Shown here in pieces: positions 8,004-18,986 of a stretch of 44,593 nucleotides of DNA. The translations under genes and the position numbers were made by a program. The notes beneath the pieces are model-generated. The model worked only from the letters and a program-made list of their open reading frames with translations. It searched no databases and was not told the DNA's origin. The stretch is from an uncultured bacterium (GTDB lineage Bacteria; Bacteroidota; Bacteroidia; Bacteroidales; Bacteroidaceae): contig CAMNOK010000008.1 in NCBI GenBank assembly GCA_946546825.1, positions 1-44,593 of the forward strand, written 5' to 3'. Each line of letters opens with the position of its first letter. The first letter of the stretch is position 1.

Positions 8004-9986
8004 ATGGCAAAAGTATTAGATTCTAAGATTCCTGCAGGCCCCGTGGCCGACAAATGGAAAGAGTATAAAGCCCACCAGCGCCTGGTGAACCCGAAGAACA
8101 AGTTGAAGCTCGACGTCATCGTCGTAGGTACAGGTTTGGCCGGTGCCAGTGCTGCCGCATCACTCGGCGAAATGGGTTTCAATGTCATCAACCTGTGTAT
8201 TCAGGATTCTCCCCGTCGCGCACACTCCATCGCCGCACAGGGTGGTATCAACGCTGCCAAGTGCTATCAGAACGATGGTGACTCTGTCTATCGCCTGTTC
8301 TATGACACGGTAAAGGGTGGCGACTATCGTGCTCGTGAGGCTAACGTATATCGTCTGGCAGAAGTGTCCAACAATATCATCGACCAGTGTGTGGCACAGG
8401 GCGTTCCCTTTGCTCGTGAATATGGCGGCATGCTGGCCAACCGTTCTTTCGGTGGCGCCCAGGTGAGCCGTACCTTCTATGCCAAGGGACAGACTGGTCA
8501 GCAGCTGTTGCTCGGTGCCTATTCATCACTCAGCCGTCAGGTTGAGGAAGGCAAGGTGAAGCTTTACACCCGCTACGAGATGGAAGATGTGGTCATCGTT
8601 GACGGCCGCGCTCGTGGTATCATTGCCAAAAACCTTGTCACCGGCAAGCTGGAGCGTTTCTCTGGCAATGCTGTCGTTATCGCTACTGGCGGATATGGCA
8701 ACACCTACTTCCTTTCTACCAACGCTATGGGTTGCAACTGCACCGCTGCCATCCAGTGCTTCCGTAAGGGTGCCTACTTTGCCAACCCGTCATACGTCCA
8801 GATTCACCCCACCTGTATCCCTGTTCATGGAGACAAGCAGTCAAAGCTGACGCTGATGTCAGAGTCTCTGCGTAACGACGGCCGCATCTGGGTACCGAAG
8901 AATATTGAGGATGCCAAGAAGCTGCAGCGTGGCGAGATTCAGGGTTGGGAGATTCCCGAGGAAGACCGCGACTACTATCTGGAGCGTCGCTATCCTGCCT
9001 TCGGTAACCTTGTTCCCCGTGACGTGGCATCTCGTGCTGCCAAGGAGCGTTGCGACCATGGCTATGGCGTGAACAACACCGGCCTGGCAGTGTTCCTCGA
9101 CTTCTCAGAGTCTATCAACCGTCTCGGCATCGACCAGATTATGCAACGCTATGGCAACCTCTTCGAGATGTATGAAGAGATTACCGACGTGTTCCCCGGT
9201 GAGCTGGGTAAGGAAATCAATGGCGTGAAGTACTATAAGCCCATGATGATCTTCCCCGCCGTTCACTATACCATGGGCGGTATATGGGTTGACTACGAGC
9301 TGCAGACCACTATTCCTGGTCTGTTTGCCATCGGTGAGTGTAACTTCTCCGACCACGGTGCCAACCGTCTTGGAGCCTCCGCTCTCATGCAGGGTCTGGC
9401 CGACGGCTACTTCGTGCTTCCTTACACCATTCAGAACTACCTCGCCGAGCAGTCTATCTGGCCGCGTCTCTCTACCGACCTGCCTGAATTTGCGGAGGCA
9501 GAGAAGGGCGTAGAGGCTGAAATTGACCGTCTGATGGGCATCCAGGGTAAGCGTTCTGTCGATTCCATCCACAAGGAGCTCGGCCACATCATGTGGGAGC
9601 ATGTCGGCATGGGTCGCACCAAGGCTGGCCTGGAAGAGGGTCTGAAGCTGATGAAGGAACTCAAGAAAGAGTTTGATACCAACCTCTTCATCCCCGGAAC
9701 GAAGGAAGGACTCAATGTCGAACTCGACAAGGCTATCCACCTGCGCGACTTCATCCTTATGGGCCAGCTCGTGGCCTACGATGCGCTGCATCGTGAGGAG
9801 AGCTGTGGCGGACACTTCCGTGAGGAGCACCAGACAGAGGAAGGCGAAGCCAAGCGCGACGATGAAAACTTCTTCTATGTGGGTTGTTGGGAGTATCAGG
9901 GTGACGACACCAAGGCACCTGAGCTCATCAAGGAGCCGCTCGAATACGAGGCTATCAAGGTACAAACACGTAACTATAAGAACTAA
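8004..9986 (+). CDS. sdhA: Succinate dehydrogenase/fumarate reductase flavoprotein subunit
   Basis: 660 aa; [25 protein letters not shown] site, [51 protein letters not shown]. Confidence 0.97.
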   Translation: MAKVLDSKIPAGPVADKWKEYKAHQRLVNPKNKLKLDVIVVGTGLAGASAAASLGEMGFNVINLCIQDSPRRAHSIAAQGGINAAKCYQNDGDSVYRLFYDTVKGGDYRAREANVYRLAEVSNNIIDQCVAQGVPFAREYGGMLANRSFGGAQVSRTFYAKGQTGQQLLLGAYSSLSRQVEEGKVKLYTRYEMEDVVIVDGRARGIIAKNLVTGKLERFSGNAVVIATGGYGNTYFLSTNAMGCNCTAAIQCFRKGAYFANPSYVQIHPTCIPVHGDKQSKLTLMSESLRNDGRIWVPKNIEDAKKLQRGEIQGWEIPEEDRDYYLERRYPAFGNLVPRDVASRAAKERCDHGYGVNNTGLAVFLDFSESINRLGIDQIMQRYGNLFEMYEEITDVFPGELGKEINGVKYYKPMMIFPAVHYTMGGIWVDYELQTTIPGLFAIGECNFSDHGANRLGASALMQGLADGYFVLPYTIQNYLAEQSIWPRLSTDLPEFAEAEKGVEAEIDRLMGIQGKRSVDSIHKELGHIMWEHVGMGRTKAGLEEGLKLMKELKKEFDTNLFIPGTKEGLNVELDKAIHLRDFILMGQLVAYDALHREESCGGHFREEHQTEEGEAKRDDENFFYVGCWEYQGDDTKAPELIKEPLEYEAIKVQTRNYKN

Positions 9987-9989
9987 CAG

Positions 9990-10202
9990 ATGACGCTGAG
10001 AGAGCTTTTTTCCGAATGGAGCAACCCCAAAGAATTGAAGAAGGGTGTTTTCTTATCAGGTCTTTATTGTGTTGTTTTCGTGATTCTGTATTTTTTTGAT
10101 GCGGAAAAAGAAAATAGAGGATACCTGTATGGCGCTCTTGCCTTAGCAATCTTGAACGTTGCTTGTTGGATTAGGTTATCAGTCATCAATAAAAATAAGT
10201 AA
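9990..10202 (+). CDS. Small two-TM membrane protein of unknown function inside the sdh/frd operon
   Basis: 70 aa; starts 3 nt after the sdhA stop and ends 3 nt before the sdhB start; two hydrophobic segments (GVFLSGLYCVVFVILYFF, YLYGALALAILNVACWI). Confidence 0.75.
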   Translation: MTLRELFSEWSNPKELKKGVFLSGLYCVVFVILYFFDAEKENRGYLYGALALAILNVACWIRLSVINKNK

Positions 10203-10205
10203 ATT

Positions 10206-10964
10206 ATGGCACGAAATATTTCATTTACAGTCAAGTACTGGAAGCAGAATGGTCCTAAGGAGAAAGGCCATTTTGAATCCCGCGAGATGAAGAATATTCC
10301 CGATGACACTTCGTTCCTGGAGATGCTCGACATCCTGAACGAGGAACTCATCAACGAGGGCAAGGAGCCCTTCGTCTTCGACCACGACTGCCGTGAGGGA
10401 ATCTGCGGCATGTGCTCGCTCTATATCAACGGAACGCCGCACGGCAAGACCGAGCGCGGTGCTACCACCTGTCAGCTCTACATGCGTCGTTTCAACGATG
10501 GCGACGTCATCACCGTAGAGCCCTGGCGCTCTGCCGGCTTCCCTGTCATCAAAGATTGCATGGTTGACCGCCGTGCCTTCGACAAGATTATCCAGGCTGG
10601 CGGCTATACCAGCATCCGCACCGGACAGGCTCAGGATGCCAATGCCATCCTCATTCCGAAGGAGAATGCCGACGAGGCCATGGACTGCGCAACATGTATC
10701 GGATGTGGTGCTTGTGTGGCTGCTTGTAAGAATGGCTCTGCCATGCTCTTCGTATCTTCTAAGGTGAGCCAGCTGGCTTTGCTGCCTCAGGGACGTCCAG
10801 AGGCTGCCCGCCGCGCTAAGAAGATGATTGCCCGCATGGACGAGCTCGGATTCGGCAACTGCACCAATACGCGTGCTTGCGAGGCTGTGTGCCCGAAGAA
10901 CGAAAGCATTGCCAACATCGCGCGTCTGAACCGCGAGTTCATCAAGGCCAAGCTGGCCGACTAA
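10206..10964 (+). CDS. sdhB: Succinate dehydrogenase/fumarate reductase iron-sulfur subunit
   Basis: 252 aa; [18 protein letters not shown] 2Fe-2[23 protein letters not shown] and [17 protein letters not shown] clusters. Confidence 0.97.
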   Translation: MARNISFTVKYWKQNGPKEKGHFESREMKNIPDDTSFLEMLDILNEELINEGKEPFVFDHDCREGICGMCSLYINGTPHGKTERGATTCQLYMRRFNDGDVITVEPWRSAGFPVIKDCMVDRRAFDKIIQAGGYTSIRTGQAQDANAILIPKENADEAMDCATCIGCGACVAACKNGSAMLFVSSKVSQLALLPQGRPEAARRAKKMIARMDELGFGNCTNTRACEAVCPKNESIANIARLNREFIKAKLAD

Positions 10965-10970
10965 TCATTT

Positions 10971-11006
10971 ATAAGGTTGTGAGGACTTTGTGCCTCACAA
11001 CCTTAT
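10971..11006 (+). terminator. Hairpin terminator downstream of sdhB
   Basis: Perfect 14-bp stem ATAAGGTTGTGAGG / CCTCACAACCTTAT with 8-nt loop; no strong T-tract. Confidence 0.8.
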
Positions 11007-11130
11007 ATTATATAATATGATCTTGGATGTAAGCCTAAAAGTAAAAGCTTTCGTAGGATGTATTCTTCATCAGGATACATATTATTTATGATCATTATCT
11101 TTTTATTCACAGTATCATGAAGAGATATTC

Positions 11131-11253
11131 ATGAATGAACTGATAACATCTGTCAACGACATGATATGGACCTATGTGCTCATTGTGGCGGTCAACCAAG
11201 AAGGTATGACCGCCACAACGCTTTTTACCAGAAAAGGAAAACTTTATTTATAA
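11131..11253 (+). pseudogene. Truncated N-terminal remnant of an AGCS-type sodium:alanine symporter
   Basis: 40-codon ORF MNELITSVNDMIWTYVLIVA… resembles MNELITQVNDAVWGYVLIFA at 28156; homology ends abruptly at a hairpin. Confidence 0.7.
11183..11218 (+). terminator. Hairpin terminator, T-tract on + strand
   Basis: Perfect 12-bp stem TTGTGGCGGTCA / TGACCGCCACAA, 12-nt loop, then CGCTTTTT. Confidence 0.8.
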
Positions 11254-14200
11254 AGGACTTTTTTCCCGTTTACAATGTACAGTCCTCGTTGAGGATTCAT
11301 CACCCGTCGGCCTTGCAGGTCGAACACTGCTTTCTCAGCAGGACGTGCAATGGAAGGATGCTCCGTAATGCCTGTAGCATAGAAGGGATCGATGTAAGTA
11401 AGCTGGAAGTCATCGAGACTCCACCATGCGGTGATGCGGGCACCCACATTTCCACCAACTTTCAGTATGTCGCCCTTACCAATCTCAAAGGGTTCCGTTT
11501 CCACTTTGATCCAGCCGTTCTTGTAGTCGCTGCCTGAAACGGTGGTGTTGTCGGCTCCCTTTACACTCTTGGAGAATGTCTTCTTGGTGCCATCAGCTCC
11601 AACACGGATGCCATACAATTCAAGGGCAACGTCAGTTGTTCCACGCAACAGTGCTCCCAGCATATAGGTACCTGAAGGCAGATAGTTGATGGTCTGCGAC
11701 ATGGAGGAGTAGAGTTCTTCGCTGCTCCATTTGTCCCAGTATTTGTTGCTGCTGCTGCCGTCAGAAGACTCACCCTTGTTGATGCTTAGGTTGTTGCATG
11801 TCCAGAAGTCGTTCGTTCCGCGTGAGCATCTGGGATTGGCAATGAGGCCTGTGGCGTTCATCTTGCCCTCACCGAGGTCGTCGAAGGTGTTCAGGATCTT
11901 CTGTTCGGCATTCTTCACCACGTCCTCATAGCTCTCGGTGAGCACCTCCTCCTCTGTTCCGAGATAGGTCAGCTCAAAGTCATCAGCGCCAGCCCAGCGT
12001 GCCGACATCTCACCGAAGTTTCTGACACCAATGCGCATCTTGCCGTTTCTCACCACAATCTTGTCTATGGAAAGACGGTGGTCCCAATTGATCTTTTCGT
12101 CTATGGTGACCGGTTCGAAGTAGCACACCCCGTCAGCCATGGCGTAGATTCCGACACGTCCGTTGACAGTAGCTCCGCTTACGCCGTCGGTATAGTTGAA
12201 GCCCGCTGCTGTTAACTGATACACGCCATTTTCGATTTCGTCAATGTCCTGATAGTAGTTGAAGTCTATATTCTTGGCTTTTTCATCCCAGACCTCGAAG
12301 TAGGTGTTACCCCAGTCGTCCTTGGTGTAGCCGTTCTGTGCATTACGCTCGCACGTCCATCCCTTGATCTCACTCTTGCTCTCAGTATTGATGGTTGCAT
12401 TGATAATATAGGTGGACATATTGACCTTGTCCGATTTGAGCGTCTCTCCTTTCCAGGTCTCTTCCACAACGCGGTATGTATATTTCCCGTTTTCCGAAAT
12501 CGGGTCTTCGTAAGTGAAGAACACGTCATCGGCTTTCTCCCACTTCTTCACTTCTTCCCAGTCACCGTCACCTTTCTTGCGCATCAGGGTTGTTGTCTCG
12601 GCAAGGCCGCCTGTGTTCGACTGCCATTCAACGGAGCAGATTTTCTTGGAAGGATTATAGGTAGCAAGCAGGCCAGAAGCGGCATTGCATTTCCAGTCTG
12701 TGGGAACGTAGTCGTAATAGCTGTTGTAGCCAGGTTTTGACTCCATCGTAGCAAACACTTCTCCGGCAGGTGTCAGTTCACCGTTCCACAGGATCTTCGA
12801 GCAGGGCCACTCATAGTTCCAATAGGCATAGCGCTCAACATAGTCCCACTGGTTCAGGTTCCACCAGATGCTCTCCAGCTTCTCCCTGTTCTGCCACAAC
12901 ACCCAGTCTGACGGGTTTCCGCGTTCTTCATCCGTTGTGGCAATGCCGAAGACGCCGAAGCCTCCGCTCCACGATGCTCCCCAGATGAACTCCGTAATCC
13001 ACACCGGGCGGTGGTACTTGTTTGCCCAGTTTCCCCAGATGGTCCAGAATTTGCCGATATCCCAATAGCAGTGGATGTCAACCACGTCACAACGCCAGCC
13101 GCGTTCGTCGATGGCATTGAAGAAAGCCTCGTGGAACCATTCACCGCTGTCGAAGGAAGAGGGTGATACCAAGCGGCGGCCTGTACGCATGAGTTCTGGC
13201 CAGCGCTTCAGCTCATCATCGATGCTTGCGGGATAGGGGTCGTTGCCGTTGGCCGGCTCGTTGTCGGTCTTCAGGTAAGGTGACTGGTTGTTGACACCCA
13301 GTTCGTAGGTTGTTGTGCTCCAGAGGTTGTTCAAGTGGGGCACGCACTCATAGTCAGGACCCAGGTCGCGGCCGGGACCCCAGTCATACGTCCATGTGGC
13401 GTTCAGCTTCTTCAGGTCGTCGGTGTCCATCATGGCAGCCACACCGTTCTTGCCGATATTGTCCCAGCGGAAGATGCGGTAGGAGGAGATACGCTTGTCC
13501 ATAATCTCTGGAAGAGAGCTGATCATCAGGTCGGCATCATCGGCGATGAAGCAGCGCTGGTAGCCATAGCCCTCGGCCTGCAGGGCGAAGGTCACCATGT
13601 ATCCACGCTTCAGTCTGAACGAACGGATGCGGTTGTTCAGGGTCTCATCGGTCAGCGAGTTCATGAAGCCCTTGGTATTCTCTATGCCGAAGCGGTCGCA
13701 CGATTCCCCTTGGAAGTTGCGTTCCGAATAGACCGTCAGCGGATGGAATCCTGTCTCGTTCTTGTTCTCCTTGCCATACGGGTAGAGCAGGGTGCCCTGA
13801 TTGTAGAGACGCAGTTGGCAGTTGCTTTCCGAGACGGCCTTTGCACCGTTGATCTTCACATGGCTCAAGTAGTTCTTGACTTCAGTCGGGCGCAGGTTGT
13901 CAAAGAAGATGACGGCGTGCTCCGTATTCACAATATTAATATATCCATCTTGGCTGAAAGGAATCTTGCTGGTGATGTGATAGTCGGAGCGACCTGTCAG
14001 CTGCACGTCACTCGTCACACGTTCCACGGTCTCGTTCATGTCGGGCTCGTCCGGGCTGTCACTCCAAAGACGGAAGTCATCAACATTGAACCAGCCTTTC
14101 TCTGTTTCGCTGTCACCGGTTGAGGCTACGCCAAGGGTTACGAGGGTCTCTCCCGTAAGCGTGAAGTCAACGGTCAGCTTCTCGTATTCGTCGTTACCCT

Positions 14201-14582
14201 GACTCAAATTGGAAGAGGAGTAGCTTTCCGTACCTGCTACTACATAAAGGTGCTGGTCACTGAAGCCCTGCGTGTTGGTCTTCACCTGTGTCGTCAGCGT
14301 GTACTTACCGGCTGGCAGGGAGATGGTCTGGTGCAGGTCAAGGCTTGTCACCTTCTGTGCCCAGATGTTGTAGCGCCTCTCGCCGTCGTAGGACTCGCCA
14401 TCCTTCACGGCAATGTCTTCCCAGCCTGATACGTTCTTGTCAAGCGACCAATAGGCGTCCCAGTTCTCGAAGCTCGCATTCTGAATCTTACTCGTCCACT
14501 CGTACTGATTCTGTGCGGTGGCGGTGATGGTGGTCAGCAGTAATGCCGCCAGCATCATCAGGTTTCTTGTTCTCATTTTCAT
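11244..14582 (-). CDS. Secreted GH128-like glycoside hydrolase (Glyco_hydro_cc fold) with CBM-like modules and C-terminal tail
   Basis: Signal peptide MKMRTRNLMMLAALLLTTITATAQ; KTDNEP, RLVSPSSFDSGEW, DVVDIHCYWD, KYHRPVWITEFIWG; tail FDLQGRRVMNPQRGLYIVNGKKVLYK. Start inside ORF 11244..14618. Confidence 0.75.
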   Translation of the reverse strand: MKMRTRNLMMLAALLLTTITATAQNQYEWTSKIQNASFENWDAYWSLDKNVSGWEDIAVKDGESYDGERRYNIWAQKVTSLDLHQTISLPAGKYTLTTQVKTNTQGFSDQHLYVVAGTESYSSSNLSQGNDEYEKLTVDFTLTGETLVTLGVASTGDSETEKGWFNVDDFRLWSDSPDEPDMNETVERVTSDVQLTGRSDYHITSKIPFSQDGYINIVNTEHAVIFFDNLRPTEVKNYLSHVKINGAKAVSESNCQLRLYNQGTLLYPYGKENKNETGFHPLTVYSERNFQGESCDRFGIENTKGFMNSLTDETLNNRIRSFRLKRGYMVTFALQAEGYGYQRCFIADDADLMISSLPEIMDKRISSYRIFRWDNIGKNGVAAMMDTDDLKKLNATWTYDWGPGRDLGPDYECVPHLNNLWSTTTYELGVNNQSPYLKTDNEPANGNDPYPASIDDELKRWPELMRTGRRLVSPSSFDSGEWFHEAFFNAIDERGWRCDVVDIHCYWDIGKFWTIWGNWANKYHRPVWITEFIWGASWSGGFGVFGIATTDEERGNPSDWVLWQNREKLESIWWNLNQWDYVERYAYWNYEWPCSKILWNGELTPAGEVFATMESKPGYNSYYDYVPTDWKCNAASGLLATYNPSKKICSVEWQSNTGGLAETTTLMRKKGDGDWEEVKKWEKADDVFFTYEDPISENGKYTYRVVEETWKGETLKSDKVNMSTYIINATINTESKSEIKGWTCERNAQNGYTKDDWGNTYFEVWDEKAKNIDFNYYQDIDEIENGVYQLTAAGFNYTDGVSGATVNGRVGIYAMADGVCYFEPVTIDEKINWDHRLSIDKIVVRNGKMRIGVRNFGEMSARWAGADDFELTYLGTEEEVLTESYEDVVKNAEQKILNTFDDLGEGKMNATGLIANPRCSRGTNDFWTCNNLSINKGESSDGSSSNKYWDKWSSEELYSSMSQTINYLPSGTYMLGALLRGTTDVALELYGIRVGADGTKKTFSKSVKGADNTTVSGSDYKNGWIKVETEPFEIGKGDILKVGGNVGARITAWWSLDDFQLTYIDPFYATGITEHPSIARPAEKAVFDLQGRRVMNPQRGLYIVNGKKVLYK

Positions 14583-14759
14583 TTTTGTTAATAGATTGGT
14601 TTTGAAATTCTGCTGCAAATATATACTCTATTTTCTTATCGTAAGGTGGTTTTTCATTGAAATATGGGTTAAAATAATGCAGGTGAATAGTTTTATTGCT
14701 CTTTTGAAAGATTTCCACCCTTACACGCCTGAAGAAAGAAGAAATTCGTATTTAAAAAT

Positions 14760-14789
14760 TTGCTTTTCTCACAAATTTAATTAATTTTG
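14760..14789 (+). promoter_or_regulatory. Bacteroidota-type promoter (TTG-N19-TAATTTTG) for the HTCS
   Basis: TTG 14760-14762, 19-nt spacer, TAATTTTG 14782-14789, 36 nt before the ATG at 14826. Confidence 0.7.
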
Positions 14790-14825
14790 CCAATGATTTA
14801 ACGAACTAACTTAACAATAGTCATC

Positions 14826-17800
14826 ATGAGACCTTTCGAGCATCTTACGCTTTGTGCCCTGCGCACCTTGTCGTGCATACTCTGTGTGCTGTCGTTCATG
14901 GGAACCGTTCATGCACAAAGCTCCCGTGCGATACATTGGATGGGTGCCGAGCTGGGACTTTCCAATAACACCATTCAGGGCTTGGCAGTAGATAAGCGTG
15001 GATTCATCTGGGTTTCTACCGATGACGGACTGAATAAGTTCGACGGCAACGGCTTCCGGGTGTTCAGGAAGTCCAAGCTGAAAACCAACACCCTGCCGGC
15101 AAACGAGCTCAACGGATTGGCTGACGATGCCACAGACCCCCTCCTTTGGATTGCTACCCAGCGTGACGGGCTCTGCTGCTACGACTATGACAGCCACCGT
15201 TTCACCACCTACAAGCACAGCGATGATGAGGGAAGCATTGTCGATAACAGCATCACCTCCGTCTTCAACAGTCGCGACGGCAACATCTGGCTCACCTCCT
15301 ACTGGGGCGGCCTCGACTGCTATGACAAGAAGAACCGGCGTTTCGTCCATTACAACCGCAAGACTGTGCCGTCACTTGCCGACCAGCAGCTATGGACCAT
15401 GGCAGAAGACGCTGACGGAACCTTGTATCTGGGCCATGTCTCGCATGGATTCACCGTCCTCAACCCCCATACGCGGAAGGCTGACAACTACCTGCCCTCC
15501 GACCTTCCAGGCTCCATTGCCGGTACGGAGGTGCGCACCATCCTCTGCGACAGCTACGGCAATGTGTGGATAGGTTCCAACTACGGACTCTCTTTATATA
15601 ATAAGGACACGCATACCTTCTTTAATTTTGGAGCTGTTTCCAAGACCCTGGGCAGCAGGATCAACGACATCAAGCAGATTTCTCCCCATGAGATATGGCT
15701 TGCCACCAATCATTCCTACATTGTCGTGCTGACAGTCAACGGAAAGGTGAGACAGCCGGAGACCGTCCCTGTGCGCTATATCCTGGTTGACAAGACCCTT
15801 CCCTCTAACAACATGACCCGCATCAACTGCCTGCTGCGTGACCGTTCGGGCAACGTGTGGGGAGGAACGCGCGAACAGGGACTGGTGTTCCTCAGCCATT
15901 GTGAGCCGCTCTTCAACACGCTTCGCTACTCTTCTGACGTGTCCATCCGTAACCGTTTGTGGAGCAAGCCTGCCGACGGCATCGGCTTCGATTCCAGCGG
16001 GCGCATGTATGTAGGAAGCCACGGCGATGGCGTGGGCATCTACGAGCAGGGGCTGTTCTATGAGGATTTCAATAAGCACAACGGGCGGTTCGACTACAAC
16101 TATGTCACCAATGTGTTCTGCGACAGCCAGGGCGACCTGTGGATAGGCGCGTCTCCTCAGGGAGTCCACCTCCTGCGCAAAGGTGAGAAACAGCCCAGGG
16201 AGGTGCAGGGGTGTAGTGAGGCTCGCTTCTTCAGCGAGTCAGACGGAATGATCTATGCCGGCACCAGCGAGGGGGTGTATGTCATCAACCGTGCCACGGC
16301 ACAGGTGGTCAACCGCTTCAAGTGCGATGTGCCCTACGTCTGGGCGGTTGTGACAGATGCCTCCAACCGCATCTGGATGGGAACATTCGGCGGCGGACTC
16401 TATATCCTTGACAACACAGGTAAGCAGTTGCGCCACTATATCACTGATGGCGGCTTCCCGTCGAACTCCGTTTTCGACATCTGCTGTGCTTCCGACGGCA
16501 CCGTCTATGTGGCAACGGGCGAGGGTGTGGCAAGCTTCGCCCTAGGTCAGATTGACCGTTACACGCTTTGGGACGAGACAAAGGGCTTGGACAACGACTG
16601 CATCCACAGTGTGATAGAAGACCGTCAGCACAATGTGTGGATGGCAACAAACAACGGGTTGAGCTGTCTGTTGCTCGCAACGGGCCAGTTCATCAATTTC
16701 GGCAACAGCGAAAACGTGCCACGCACCTTCTGCGATGCTTCCCGTGCCATGGCGCCTAATGGATGGCTCTATTTCGGTTCTTCCGAAGGTATCTGCTACT
16801 TCAATCCCTCTTATGTGCTGGGACAGAAAGAGCAACCCAGGGCCGTCATCACCCGCCTGATGATTCCCCTGCCTTCCACAATCCGCAATTATGCCGACTC
16901 CGTCATCTACATTGACGGCAGTGTCAGTGAGTGCCGTCTGCATTATACGGAGAGCACCTTCAGCATCGAGTTTGCCGCTGCCGACTTTGCGCTCTCCCAT
17001 CAGATGGAGTTTGAGTATTGCATGAAGGGACTTGATGACAACTGGCATGCTGCCGATGACAACAACCGGGTCAACTTTGCAGGACTCTCGCCAGGCAGCT
17101 ATGTCTTCCAGCTGCGTTCGCGCATGCACAACCAGCCTTGGGGCGACAGCGTGCAGGAGCTTGCCATCATCATAGCCCCGCCTTTCTGGCTCACATGGTG
17201 GGCAAAGTTGTTCTATGCCCTTCTGGTGGCAGCCATCGTGTTCACCATCATGTTCTTCTGGAAACGGAAAATGCAGTTGGAGACGCAGGTCAATACGGAG
17301 CGGCAGAACACTGAGCGTCAGAAGCTCTTCAACGAGGAGCGTATGACCTTCTACACCAATATCACCCATGAGCTGCGCACTCCGCTTACCCTCATCATCG
17401 GACCGTTGGAAGACATGCTCAATGCAGGAAATCTTCCTGAGAAGGAGAGCGGCCGCATCGACCTCATCCGCAAGCAGGCGCAACGGCTGTTGTCGCTTGT
17501 CAACCGCATGTTGGAGTTCCGTAAGGTGGAGACTGGCAACCGCCAGCTCAAGTTGAGCAGGCGCGATGTTTGCCAGATTGTAAGCGAGGTCTATTATAAA
17601 TACGAGACGCTGAACAGCAACCCGGAGCTGACATTCCGCCTGCATCTCGCTCCGGCACATCTGCCCATGCTCGTCGATGCCGAGGTGCTCACCATCATCC
17701 TCGACAACCTGATTTCAAATGCTGTGAAATATACGCCTTCCGGCACCATCACCGTCAGTCTTGCTCAGCATACCGATGCCTCTCCTCTTCCTAACAGGAG

Positions 17801-18947
17801 TGGGGCCGTGGAAATCAAGGTGACCGATACCGGCTATGGCATGAGTGCCGAGGCTTGCAAGCGCATCTTTGAGCGGTATTATCAGGCGGGGGGAGAACAT
17901 CAGGCAGAGGGTTCGGGCATAGGTATGTCACTGGCTCAAAGTCTTACCACCCTGCACAAGGGAACCCTCTCCGTAGAGAGCGAGGAGGGCAAGGGCAGTT
18001 GTTTCACCCTGTGTCTGCCCATTTCAGACAGTCTCTCTGATTCTGTGTATGAAGGTCAGGTTGAAGAGCCGGAAGAAGGATACGCCACAGAGGTTCCCAT
18101 TGAGCCTCCGGTGATTGATGACAACAAGCCTACCTTATTGGTGGTTGACGACAATCATGACATCCGACAGTTTGTGGCAGAAACATTCGCAGAGGAGTTC
18201 AACATTGTCCAGGCTGCCAACGGACAGCAGGCACTGGAGGAGGCACGTCGCTACATGCCCTCCATTGTGGTGAGTGATGTGATGATGCCTGTGATGAACG
18301 GTGTGGAGTTCTGCCGACACCTGAAGAGCGAGTTGCAGACCAGCCACATTCCTGTCATCCTGCTGACAGCCAAGGTGGGCATGCGCGAACAGGAGGCAGG
18401 CTACAATGCCGGTGCCGACTCTTACATCCCCAAGCCCTTCACCTCTACGCTCATCCGCAGCCGCGTGTTCAACATTGTGGAACAGCGGCGCATGCTCTCC
18501 GAGATGTTTACAAGCACACGTCAGTTACCTGTCGCGGGTGAGGAAGCCCAGCACATGATCAGCGAGATAGAGCGCAAGCATGAGATGCTCATGGAGTCTA
18601 TCGGAGAGATCGACCGCCGTTTCATCGAGCGCATTTCCAAGTATATCGAGGACAACATCAGTTCAGAGGATGTTGACGTGGGCAATCTGGCACAACAGAT
18701 GAGCATGAGCACCTCTTCCCTCTATCGGAAGCTCAAAGGGTTGACAGGACTTTCACCCAAGGAGTTTATCACCAAGCAGAAGATGACCCATGCCGAGCGG
18801 CTGATGCTCAGAGGAGAGTTGTCTATATCGGAGGTCGGCTACAGCGTAGGCTACAACCAGCTTGCCTCCTTCCGCAAGGCCTTCAAGGACGAGTTCGGAT
18901 TGTTGCCGTCGGAATATCTTGACCGCATCAAGCAACCTTCCGCATAG
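14826..18947 (+). CDS. Hybrid two-component system sensor/regulator (HTCS): periplasmic propeller repeats, Y_Y_Y, HisKA, HATPase, REC, AraC HTH
   Basis: 1373 aa; repeated 'IWVSTDDGLNKFDG'-type propeller motifs, FYTNITHELRTPLTLI H-box, GSGIGMSLAQSL, LLVVDDNHDIRQF…VVSDVMMPVMNG REC, C-terminal YSVGYNQLASFRKAFKDEFGLLPSEY. Confidence 0.96.
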   Translation: MRPFEHLTLCALRTLSCILCVLSFMGTVHAQSSRAIHWMGAELGLSNNTIQGLAVDKRGFIWVSTDDGLNKFDGNGFRVFRKSKLKTNTLPANELNGLADDATDPLLWIATQRDGLCCYDYDSHRFTTYKHSDDEGSIVDNSITSVFNSRDGNIWLTSYWGGLDCYDKKNRRFVHYNRKTVPSLADQQLWTMAEDADGTLYLGHVSHGFTVLNPHTRKADNYLPSDLPGSIAGTEVRTILCDSYGNVWIGSNYGLSLYNKDTHTFFNFGAVSKTLGSRINDIKQISPHEIWLATNHSYIVVLTVNGKVRQPETVPVRYILVDKTLPSNNMTRINCLLRDRSGNVWGGTREQGLVFLSHCEPLFNTLRYSSDVSIRNRLWSKPADGIGFDSSGRMYVGSHGDGVGIYEQGLFYEDFNKHNGRFDYNYVTNVFCDSQGDLWIGASPQGVHLLRKGEKQPREVQGCSEARFFSESDGMIYAGTSEGVYVINRATAQVVNRFKCDVPYVWAVVTDASNRIWMGTFGGGLYILDNTGKQLRHYITDGGFPSNSVFDICCASDGTVYVATGEGVASFALGQIDRYTLWDETKGLDNDCIHSVIEDRQHNVWMATNNGLSCLLLATGQFINFGNSENVPRTFCDASRAMAPNGWLYFGSSEGICYFNPSYVLGQKEQPRAVITRLMIPLPSTIRNYADSVIYIDGSVSECRLHYTESTFSIEFAAADFALSHQMEFEYCMKGLDDNWHAADDNNRVNFAGLSPGSYVFQLRSRMHNQPWGDSVQELAIIIAPPFWLTWWAKLFYALLVAAIVFTIMFFWKRKMQLETQVNTERQNTERQKLFNEERMTFYTNITHELRTPLTLIIGPLEDMLNAGNLPEKESGRIDLIRKQAQRLLSLVNRMLEFRKVETGNRQLKLSRRDVCQIVSEVYYKYETLNSNPELTFRLHLAPAHLPMLVDAEVLTIILDNLISNAVKYTPSGTITVSLAQHTDASPLPNRSGAVEIKVTDTGYGMSAEACKRIFERYYQAGGEHQAEGSGIGMSLAQSLTTLHKGTLSVESEEGKGSCFTLCLPISDSLSDSVYEGQVEEPEEGYATEVPIEPPVIDDNKPTLLVVDDNHDIRQFVAETFAEEFNIVQAANGQQALEEARRYMPSIVVSDVMMPVMNGVEFCRHLKSELQTSHIPVILLTAKVGMREQEAGYNAGADSYIPKPFTSTLIRSRVFNIVEQRRMLSEMFTSTRQLPVAGEEAQHMISEIERKHEMLMESIGEIDRRFIERISKYIEDNISSEDVDVGNLAQQMSMSTSSLYRKLKGLTGLSPKEFITKQKMTHAERLMLRGELSISEVGYSVGYNQLASFRKAFKDEFGLLPSEYLDRIKQPSA

Positions 18948-18986
18948 TCTTTTTCTTACTTTGAACTTCTAATTCATCGGAAAAGT

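Noticed and set aside
9105-9965. 286-aa minus-strand ORF antisense to sdhA
   Set aside because: Long only because of codon bias in the highly conserved sdhA; no recognisable domain.
11166-11537. 123-aa plus-strand ORF downstream of sdhB
   Set aside because: Overlaps the AGCS stub in another frame and the 3' end of the GH128-like gene; judged spurious.
16542-17660. 372-aa minus-strand ORF antisense to the HTCS
   Set aside because: Mirror of a strongly supported CDS; no motifs or start context.
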